Positions 37,741 through 43,049 of a stretch of DNA of 43,049 bases are shown here, piece by piece; the stretch's first letter is position 1, and each line of letters begins with the position of its first letter. Origin of the DNA: Nocardia wallacei (GTDB lineage Bacteria > Actinomycetota > Actinomycetes > Mycobacteriales > Mycobacteriaceae); the NCBI RefSeq assembly GCF_029869545.1, contig NZ_JARWQD010000141.1, positions 1 to 43,049 of the forward strand, given 5' to 3'. The notes beneath the pieces were generated by a model. The model ran no database searches. It worked only from the letters and a program-made list of their open reading frames with translations, and was not told the origin of the DNA. Position numbers and translations under genes: made by a program.

Positions 37741-38607
37741 GTGCCCGAGTTACCGGAGATCGTGGCGCTCGAGCGGTTCTTGGCCGAGCACGCGGTGGGC
37801 GCGGTTGTCGGGCGGGTGGATGTCGCGGCGCTGAGCGTGCTGAAGACCTTCGACCCGCCGATCACCGCGCTATCCGGTCGTGACGTCACCGGCGCGGGGC
37901 ACTGGGGCAAACACCTGGGCCTGCACTGCGGTGGCCTGTGGCTGATCACGCACCTGTCCCGGGGCGGCTGGCTGCGCTGGCTGGACGAGCCGAGCCCCAA
38001 CCCGCCCAAGCCCGGCAAGGGTCCGCTGGCGCTGCGGGTGCACTTCTTCACCCCCGAGGGCGCCACCCCGGCATTCGATCTCACCGAGGCCGGTACCAAG
38101 AAGCGGCTCGCGGTCTGGGTGGTGGAGGATCCGAAGTCGGTGCCGGGCATCGCGCGCCTGGGCCCCGATGCGCTGGAGATCACCGAGGACCGGTTCGCGG
38201 AGATCCTGCGCGGCACCTCGCAGCGCCTCAAGACCGCGTTGACCGACCAGACGCTGTTAGCTGGCATCGGCAACGCCTACTCCGACGAGATCCTGCACGC
38301 CGCCAAACTTTCCCCGTTCGCCACCGCCGGGTCCCTCACCCCGGAGAAGTCGGCGCAGCTCTACGAGGCCATGCGCGCCATCGTCACCGATGCCGTGAAC
38401 CGCTCGGTGGGCCAGGACGCGGCGCGGCTCAAAGGCGAGAAGCGCTCCGGCATGCAGGTGCACGCCCGGACGGGCCTCCCGTGCCCGGTCTGCGGCGATA
38501 CCGTCCGCGAGGTCGCCTACGCCGACAAGTCGTTCCAGTACTGCCCCACCTGCCAGACCGGCGGCAAGATTCTCGCCGACCGTCGCATGTCCCGCCTGCT
38601 CAAGTAG
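37741..38607 (+). CDS. Fpg/Nei-family DNA glycosylase
   Basis: A 288-residue base-excision repair glycosylase/AP lyase. PELPE at the start gives the catalytic Pro (after Met removal) and Glu; GHWGKHLGL carries the conserved Lys; [16 protein letters not shown] is the helix-two-turn-helix; CPVC and CPTC form the C-terminal zinc finger. The zinc-finger tail reads CQTGG, without the usual Arg of Fpg, and the protein groups by eye with the actinobacterial Fpg/Nei proteins distinct from true MutM. It starts with GTG at 37741 and ends 5 bp from the convergent esterase stop. Confidence 0.92.
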   Translation: MPELPEIVALERFLAEHAVGAVVGRVDVAALSVLKTFDPPITALSGRDVTGAGHWGKHLGLHCGGLWLITHLSRGGWLRWLDEPSPNPPKPGKGPLALRVHFFTPEGATPAFDLTEAGTKKRLAVWVVEDPKSVPGIARLGPDALEITEDRFAEILRGTSQRLKTALTDQTLLAGIGNAYSDEILHAAKLSPFATAGSLTPEKSAQLYEAMRAIVTDAVNRSVGQDAARLKGEKRSGMQVHARTGLPCPVCGDTVREVAYADKSFQYCPTCQTGGKILADRRMSRLLK

Positions 38608-38612
38608 CCCGC

Positions 38613-40127
38613 TCACTGCAGCGCGGGAACCCGAACCCCTTCCCAGGCAAGACGTTTGGCCTTCTCCGGATCGACCTCGACCCGCGCCGGATGGTCGATG
38701 ATCCGCGTGCTGCGCCGCTGTTCGGTGTATTCCGGCCACGAGTCGAGGGGCTTGCCGGTGCGGGCGAACGACAGCCAGTTGTCCTGGAATTCCTCCTGTA
38801 CCGCACGGAATCCCCGATATCCGCCCGCCGCGGTCAACGCCCGCCCGACCGGCGTGTCGACGCCGCCGAATACGGGGATCAGATCCAGCGCGTGGGTGGC
38901 CGAGAACCCGGCCGCCTGCACCACGCGCGGTGCGTAGTCGAAGCGGTAGGCATACGCGGGCGCGTGTCGGCTGTGCCCCTCCAGCACGGCGATGGTCGGC
39001 CGCCAGAACACGAAGTCACCGCCCATGCGCACCGCCACCCTTCGCGCCGGATAGCCGGGATAGGCTGCGACGACCCGCTTTTCGAGCTCGGCGTCGCCGC
39101 AGCGCGACAGCGCGGTGTGCAGCTGCCCCGGGGTGGTGGGCAGCGTGCGATCGAAGCGCTGGAACAGCGTCCCCTCGTCACGATTGGTGCCGATGATGAG
39201 CGGGACGGCGTGCGCGCTGCCGTCGGCGAACGCGTCGATCGGCGCACGCGGCAGATAGTCGCCGTCCACGACCGGGGCCGCGGGGAAGCTACCGGGCTGC
39301 TCCCACAGCACCTTTCCGATGGCCCGATCCACACCCTTGCGAATATCGTTGGCGCCCATCGTGGTCAGCGCGGTCGCGGCGTCCTCCGCATCGATCCCGA
39401 GGCCCTGCAGGCACTGCCGTGCGAAGGCCCGCGCCTCGGTCGCCGTCATCGCCCAGTCGGCGGGCGCGCTCTGGGCGATGCCGCGCTGGAACAGCCCCGC
39501 CGCCGCGGGCGTGGCCAGCAGGCTCACCACCGCGTGCGCGCCGGCCGATTCGCCGAATATGGTGACATTGCCGGGATCTCCGCCGAACGCGGCGATATTG
39601 CGCTGCACCCACCGCAACGCCGCCACCTGATCGCGCAATCCCAGATTCGACTCGAACGGCCTTGTCGCGGTGGAGAATTCACTGAAGTCGACGTAGCCGA
39701 AGGCGCCGAGGCGATAGTTCAGCGATACCACGATCACATCGCCGCGCAACGCCAGCCGCGCCCCCGAATACAGCCGGAGCGCGGAGGTCCCGAGCACGTA
39801 GCCGCCGCCGTGGATGAACACCATGACCGGCCGCGGCGCCGACGACGGCGCGGCCGGGGCGACGACGTTCAGCGTCAGGCAGTCCTCGTCGGTCGGCTGG
39901 GACCGCCGCGGACCGAGCCGCGCTCCGTCTCGATGCTGCATGGCCGCGAATCCGAACGAGGTGGCCTCGCGGACACCGGACCAGGGCCGCACCGGCTGCG
40001 GTGCACGGAACCGTAGCTCACCGACCGGGGGAGCGGCGTAGGGAATCGACCGCCAGCGCAGGACGCGGCGGCCACGATGGCCCCGGACAACGCCGTCGGC
40101 CGTCGTGATGTCTGTCGTTGCCACCAT
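38613..40127 (-). CDS. Type B carboxylesterase (alpha/beta hydrolase)
   Basis: A 504-residue type B carboxylesterase. HGGG (106-109) forms the oxyanion hole; EDCLTLNV (81-88) is the family signature; the nucleophile is S194 in GESAG; the acid is probably the Glu in GTNRDEGTLF and the base the His in ATHALDLIPVF. There is no signal peptide, so it should be cytoplasmic. The natural substrate is unknown; these enzymes hydrolyse a broad range of esters. ATG 40127 was preferred over the adjoining TTG. It lies 16 bp after the DUF2630 stop, so the two genes may form one transcript. Confidence 0.92.
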   Translation of the reverse strand: MVATTDITTADGVVRGHRGRRVLRWRSIPYAAPPVGELRFRAPQPVRPWSGVREATSFGFAAMQHRDGARLGPRRSQPTDEDCLTLNVVAPAAPSSAPRPVMVFIHGGGYVLGTSALRLYSGARLALRGDVIVVSLNYRLGAFGYVDFSEFSTATRPFESNLGLRDQVAALRWVQRNIAAFGGDPGNVTIFGESAGAHAVVSLLATPAAAGLFQRGIAQSAPADWAMTATEARAFARQCLQGLGIDAEDAATALTTMGANDIRKGVDRAIGKVLWEQPGSFPAAPVVDGDYLPRAPIDAFADGSAHAVPLIIGTNRDEGTLFQRFDRTLPTTPGQLHTALSRCGDAELEKRVVAAYPGYPARRVAVRMGGDFVFWRPTIAVLEGHSRHAPAYAYRFDYAPRVVQAAGFSATHALDLIPVFGGVDTPVGRALTAAGGYRGFRAVQEEFQDNWLSFARTGKPLDSWPEYTEQRRSTRIIDHPARVEVDPEKAKRLAWEGVRVPALQ

Positions 40128-40143
40128 CAATAGATGGTAGCCG

Positions 40144-40389
40144 TTACTGCAGGTAACCCTCGACCTGCTTGGCGGAGTTGGCCTGCGCCTCGTCCGGGTT
40201 CTCGCCGCGATCGGTGCGGGCGCGCCGCTGCCGCAGCAGATCCCAGCACTGGTCGAGCATCACCTCGAGTTCGGCCAGCTGAGCGCGCTCCCGCTCCGGA
40301 TCCAGCGCGCCCTCCTCGGACTTGGACCGCAGCTGATGCTCACGATCCACCAGTTCCTTGATGCGCGTGAGAATGTCCTGTTCGGTCAT
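40144..40389 (-). CDS. DUF2630 family protein
   Basis: A small helical protein of 81 residues, DUF2630 type: TEQDILTRIKELVDREHQLR, then ERERAQLAELEVMLDQCWDLLRQRRA. The heptad-like pattern suggests a coiled coil or helical hairpin. The tail ends in VEGYLQ, typical of the family. The ATG at 40389 gives the usual N-terminus; ATG 40398 would add three residues. The family is restricted mainly to actinobacteria and has no known function. Confidence 0.85.
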   Translation of the reverse strand: MTEQDILTRIKELVDREHQLRSKSEEGALDPERERAQLAELEVMLDQCWDLLRQRRARTDRGENPDEAQANSAKQVEGYLQ

Positions 40390-40442
40390 GGGCTCCATGC
40401 TACGGCCGTCGCCCGAACGCGGACCCGCACCGCGCCCGGCGG

Positions 40443-40817
40443 TCATCGGGCCGGGGGCGGGACGAGGGTGGTGCCGTCGGCCATCCGCGCGGTCGCGCCG
40501 ACGGGCAGCACGGCGACGGCCTCGAACGGCTCGTCGTACGGGTTCCCCAGCCCGAACGAGGTGCCGGCCGGGATCACGACGGCATCACCGGCGGCGATCT
40601 CGTGGCGAACGCCGTCCAGCAGGGCGACGGCGCGACCGGCAACGGCCAGGACGACCTCCTCGCGGTCGAAGGAATGCTCGTCGGGCTCGACGCCCGGCTT
40701 GACGCGGGTGCGCCACACGCAGGTCTCCTTCGCGCCCCGGCTGGGGGAGGCCAGGCCGGTGAAGGTGACGTTGGGCAGGTCGAAGACGGGGGCGGTGGAG
40801 CCGTGGACCACAGGCAT
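40443..40817 (-). CDS. Cupin-domain protein
   Basis: A 124-residue single-domain cupin with motif 1 around EPDEHSFDREEVVLAVAGRAVALLDG and motif 2 GDAVVIPAGTSFGLGN. The His/Glu pair could hold a metal. ATG 40817 (MPVVHGSTAPVFDL) is the natural start. It is divergent from a MarR-type gene with a perfect 28-bp palindrome in the middle of the 94-bp gap, so it is almost certainly the MarR target. What it does is unknown; small cupins under MarR control often respond to phenolic or redox signals (inference). Confidence 0.85.
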   Translation of the reverse strand: MPVVHGSTAPVFDLPNVTFTGLASPSRGAKETCVWRTRVKPGVEPDEHSFDREEVVLAVAGRAVALLDGVRHEIAAGDAVVIPAGTSFGLGNPYDEPFEAVAVLPVGATARMADGTTLVPPPAR

Positions 40818-40850
40818 CGGGTGTAGCCTCTCATTACACAACCAAGGTTT

Positions 40851-40878
40851 ACAACCATAGTTGTACAACTATGGTTGT
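40851..40878. promoter_or_regulatory. Perfect 28-bp palindrome, MarR operator
   Basis: Two perfect 14-bp half-sites with no spacer, the first being ACAACCATAGTTGT. It is centred between the cupin start (34 bp away) and the MarR start (33 bp away). A third, partial copy, ACAACCAAGGTT, begins at 40839 on the cupin side. It is strikingly AT-rich for this genome. Confidence 0.9.
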
Positions 40879-40911
40879 CATTCGTCAAGCGCGCTGTCGA
40901 CGGGAGATGTG

Positions 40912-41361
40912 GTGCACTTCGGGATACTGCTCGGTCTCGCCTTCAATCAGTTCGTGCACGAACTGCACGAGCATCTGGAGGACCGCGGATTCACCCGGCT
41001 CAAACCGACCTTCGGCTACGCGCTCAAAGTGCTTGCCGCCGAGCGCATGACGACCAGTGCGCTGGCGGCGAAGCTCCAGGTCACCCCGCAGGGCGCGGCC
41101 AAGACCGTGGAGGAGATGGTGGCGGCCGGATATGTCGAGCGCGTCGCCGATCCCGGCGATGCCCGGGTGAAGCTGCTCGTGCTCACCGAGCGCGCCCGCG
41201 ACCTGCTGGCCGCCGGGTACGAATTCCACCGGGCCTTCGAGGGCGAACTCGCCGCCGAACTCGGCGACGAGTCGGTGGCCGCCGTGCGCAAGGTGCTCAC
41301 CGCGATCGTCGAGCGTAGCGACTCGCCCGACGGTTTGGCGCGCACCTTGCGTCGGCTCTGA
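40912..41361 (+). CDS. MarR-family transcriptional regulator
   Basis: A 149-residue winged-helix regulator of the MarR family. MTTSALAAKLQVTPQGAAKTVEEMVAAGYVERV is the helix-turn-helix, and ADPGDARVKLLVLTERAR is the wing. The flanking helices would form the dimer interface. GTG 40912 lies 5 nt after GGGAG; GTG 40909 is the alternative, and the longer frame runs through the palindrome. It probably represses itself and the divergent cupin. Its 3' part is overlapped on the other strand by the tail of the DUF1772 frame. Confidence 0.9.
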   Translation: MHFGILLGLAFNQFVHELHEHLEDRGFTRLKPTFGYALKVLAAERMTTSALAAKLQVTPQGAAKTVEEMVAAGYVERVADPGDARVKLLVLTERARDLLAAGYEFHRAFEGELAAELGDESVAAVRKVLTAIVERSDSPDGLARTLRRL

Positions 41362-41873
41362 CCCGTCGGCGTCAAAACCGTCACCGGCGCAGTGGATTCC
41401 GCCGCCTCCCGGGGTGTGCGTGCCAGCCAGGTGGCGATCACGATCACCAGTACGAACGCGAGCAGCGAGGTGCCGGTGCGTAATCCGTGGTACAGGTCCC
41501 AGCGGGCGAGGATGTCGGCGTAGTCGCCGGGTGTTCCCTCGGTGATCCACGCTCTGATCTGCCGGTTGATCGGCACGTTGCCGAACCGGGTGATCAGGAA
41601 CGAGGCGACGACCAGCGATCCCGCCGTCGCCGCGAGCGCACGAACTCGGCCGCGGTGTAGTGCGGCCAGCACGAAGCAGCTCAGGGCCGCGACGGCCATC
41701 GTGATCTGCATGCTGATGCTGTTGTTCCGCATCAGCTCGGCGTGGAACTCCAGGCGCATCTGCAGGGGTACGCGGTGGAACGTGGGTGCGAGATTGACCA
41801 GGCCGTATCCGAAAGCGCCCGTGAGCAATCCGGTGGCGAGCAGCGCAAGGGCCTGGATGTAATGTGCGCGCAT
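41016..41873 (-). CDS. DUF1772-like membrane protein with antisense C-terminal extension
   Basis: The first about 165 residues are a DUF1772-like membrane protein: four hydrophobic segments, with RLEFHAELMRNNSISMQ and a terminal FVLVIVIATWLAR. Proteins of this family normally end about there. This frame instead continues about 115 residues, Ser/Arg/Ala-rich (SSPSSAASSPSKARWN...), until a TAG at 41016, entirely antisense to the MarR gene. The tail looks like a shadow of the MarR coding sequence, so a stop was probably lost, or the true end differs by a sequencing error near 41360-41390. The ATG at 41873 lies 12 bp after the upstream SnoaL-like stop, so the two are probably co-transcribed. Confidence 0.7.
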   Translation of the reverse strand: MRAHYIQALALLATGLLTGAFGYGLVNLAPTFHRVPLQMRLEFHAELMRNNSISMQITMAVAALSCFVLAALHRGRVRALAATAGSLVVASFLITRFGNVPINRQIRAWITEGTPGDYADILARWDLYHGLRTGTSLLAFVLVIVIATWLARTPREAAESTAPVTVLTPTGQSRRKVRAKPSGESLRSTIAVSTLRTAATDSSPSSAASSPSKARWNSYPAASRSRARSVSTSSFTRASPGSATRSTYPAATISSTVLAAPCGVTWSFAASALVVMRSAASTLSA

Positions 41874-41885
41874 GACGCCCCCGTG

Positions 41886-42278
41886 CTACTCGGCCGCGAG
41901 GGTTCGGGTGAGCTGATGGGAGCGCCGCATGCGGCCGTCCGGGGTGAACTCGCCGAACAGGTGGACCTCGGTGGTGAGCGCCTCCTTGCGCATGCGCGCG
42001 TGAATGGTCAGGCGGGCGGCGATGCGGTTGCCGTCGGCGAATGCCTCGTGCACATCGAATCGGTACTCCCGCAGGTTCTTTCGCACCGACCGCAGGTGGG
42101 CGGCCAGGCGGTCCCGGTCGATCCGGATGCCGTCGCTGATCTGGACGACGTCCGGGGTGTGGAAGCGGTCCACGATCGCGCCCGGATCGCTGCCGTCGTC
42201 GCGCACGGCCGCGTCGGTGAAGCCGGTGAGGAAGTCGGCGATGAACCGTTCCGGGGTGTGGGTCGGTGTGGGTCTCAT
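41886..42278 (-). CDS. SnoaL-like (NTF2-fold) protein
   Basis: A 130-residue NTF2-fold protein of the SnoaL-like type: ERFIADFLTGFTDAAV, then VDRFHTPDVVQISDGIRIDRDRLAAHL and later REYRFDVHEAFADGNRIAARLTIHARMR. Such proteins bind small hydrophobic ligands; some are isomerases or cyclases and many have no known role. ATG 42278 stands behind GGAG. It is divergent from the TetR gene at 42355, with two operator-like sites between, so it is likely repressed by that TetR together with the DUF1772 gene. Confidence 0.8.
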   Translation of the reverse strand: MRPTPTHTPERFIADFLTGFTDAAVRDDGSDPGAIVDRFHTPDVVQISDGIRIDRDRLAAHLRSVRKNLREYRFDVHEAFADGNRIAARLTIHARMRKEALTTEVHLFGEFTPDGRMRRSHQLTRTLAAE

Positions 42279-42299
42279 GGCGCTCCAGCCGTAGAATTC

Positions 42300-42350
42300 T
42301 GACAACGCTGTAAACGTTATGCGGCCGGATCAACTTTGACAAGGGTGTAA
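42300..42350. promoter_or_regulatory. Two operator-like TGACAANGNTGTAA sites
   Basis: TGACAACGCTGTAA at 42300-42313 and TGACAAGGGTGTAA at 42337-42350 are direct copies 37 bp apart; each is itself nearly palindromic (TGACA-N4-TGTAA). They fill the gap between the divergent SnoaL-like and TetR genes. TTGACA at 42336-42341 could also be a -35 element, so regulator binding would block it. Confidence 0.7.
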
Positions 42351-42354
42351 GATT

Positions 42355-42933
42355 TTGACGAGTGGAGGGGAACCTCGGCGCCGCGCCGATGCCGAGCGCA
42401 GCCGGGCGGCCATCATCGACGCCGCGGCGCGATTGTTCGCGCAGCGGCCAGGGGCGGGGCTGGCCGCGGTCGCCGCGCAGGCGGGTGTGACGCGCCAAAC
42501 CATCTACGCCCACTTCGCTTCTCGCGACGATCTGCTGGCGGCCGTCGTCGACCATGTCACCGATCGGACGATGGCGGCGATGAACGCCCTGGATCCGGAC
42601 GAGGGCTCCGCGACCGACGCCCTGATGCGGATGCTCGAGGTCAGCTGGCGGGCCTTCGAGGAATATCCGGTGCTGTCGCGCGGGGAGCCCGTGCCGGGGG
42701 ACGACCGCGCCCGCCACGTCCCCGTCGACGACCACCTGCAACGCCTCATCCGCCGCGGTCAGCGGACCGGCGAATTCGATCGCACCCTGAAACCCGACTG
42801 GCTGGCCACGTCGATCATCGCCCTGGGCCACGCCGCGGGGGAACAGGTGAAAGACGGGCGCATGACCACCCGAGCGGCGGAGAAAGCGTTGCGGGACAGC
42901 GTACTTCGACTGGTAGGCAGCAGTTCGAGCTAA
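42355..42933 (+). CDS. TetR-family transcriptional regulator
   Basis: A 192-residue TetR regulator. The N-terminal domain runs RSRAAIIDAAARLFAQRPGAG then AAVAAQAGVTRQTIYAHFASRDDLLAAV, a standard TetR helix-turn-helix. The ligand-binding half has no assignable motif. TTG 42355 is the only start giving the full domain; no in-frame ATG or GTG is closer, and the ribosome binding site (AAGGG at 42341) is weak. It probably controls itself and the divergent SnoaL-like/DUF1772 pair through the two sites at 42300-42350. Confidence 0.85.
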   Translation: MTSGGEPRRRADAERSRAAIIDAAARLFAQRPGAGLAAVAAQAGVTRQTIYAHFASRDDLLAAVVDHVTDRTMAAMNALDPDEGSATDALMRMLEVSWRAFEEYPVLSRGEPVPGDDRARHVPVDDHLQRLIRRGQRTGEFDRTLKPDWLATSIIALGHAAGEQVKDGRMTTRAAEKALRDSVLRLVGSSSS

Positions 42934-42958
42934 CCGGAGCCCGGTTCCGACGATATCC

Positions 42959-43049
42959 CCGGGCCCCGGGGGGGGGGGGGGGGGGGCGGGGGCGGGGGCG
43001 GGGCGGGGGGGGGGGGGGGGGGGGGGCGGGGGGGGGGGGGCGCGGGCCG
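42959..43049. other. Poly-G low-complexity tail at the window end
   Basis: After CCCCGGGCCCC the last about 80 bases are almost pure G with scattered C. No organism-like sequence is present. This matches the no-signal G calls of two-colour sequencing chemistry carried into an assembly end. Confidence 0.85.

Noticed and set aside
40123..40138. Inverted repeat ACCATC-AATA-GATGGT at the esterase start
   Set aside because: Only 6-bp arms, overlapping the start codon; too weak to call an operator.

Overview
High-GC DNA with strong codon bias and a mycolic-type actinobacterial gene set: DyP peroxidase plus encapsulin, an overlapping thyA/dfrA pair, cobF, DUF2630, and TetR/MarR regulators. It most resembles Nocardia or a close relative; this is inferred from gene content, not from a marker gene. 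The left edge cuts through a giant gene. The right edge runs into a poly-G tract that looks like a sequencing artefact, so the window is probably a whole contig.

Region by region. (1) 1-15931: the 3' part of a non-ribosomal peptide synthetase, A(partial)-T-E / C-A-T-E / C-A-T / C-A-T / C-A(remnant). It has no thioesterase and ends in a decayed adenylation domain. (2) 16008-19160: a Uma2-family nuclease-like protein and a two-gene ABC transporter. (3) 19468-20889: a vanadium-dependent haloperoxidase, flanked by palindromic and tandem repeats. (4) 21246-28307 (minus strand): an APC permease, two DUF1989 proteins (carboxyguanidine deiminase-like), the two carboxyltransferase halves of a urea/guanidine carboxylase, and allophanate hydrolase atzF. 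A divergent TetR gene and a clear operator palindrome stand at its head. The set reads as a guanidine/urea nitrogen-salvage operon, but the biotin carboxylase and biotin-carrier parts are absent from the window, and a single in-frame TAG separates the two carboxyltransferase domains. (5) 29291-32204: a DHA2-type exporter, a NUDIX hydrolase and a small membrane PH-like protein. (6) 32311-36105 (minus strand): thyA-dfrA, a cupin, a DyP peroxidase with a C-terminal encapsulin cargo-loading peptide, and the encapsulin shell. (7) 36151-42933: cobF, a secreted protein, an Fpg/Nei glycosylase, a type B carboxylesterase, DUF2630, a cupin/MarR divergent pair around a perfect 28-bp palindrome, a DUF1772 membrane protein, a SnoaL-like protein and a TetR regulator.

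The most unusual points are the carboxyltransferase-only guanidine/urea operon with its in-frame amber codon; the NRPS with a dead terminal A domain and an apparently lost epimerase; a family of dispersed palindromes at gene ends; four tandem repeat blocks in intergenic DNA; and a short repeat grown from the DyP stop-codon region towards the encapsulin gene. All calls come from reading the sequence; no database search was run.
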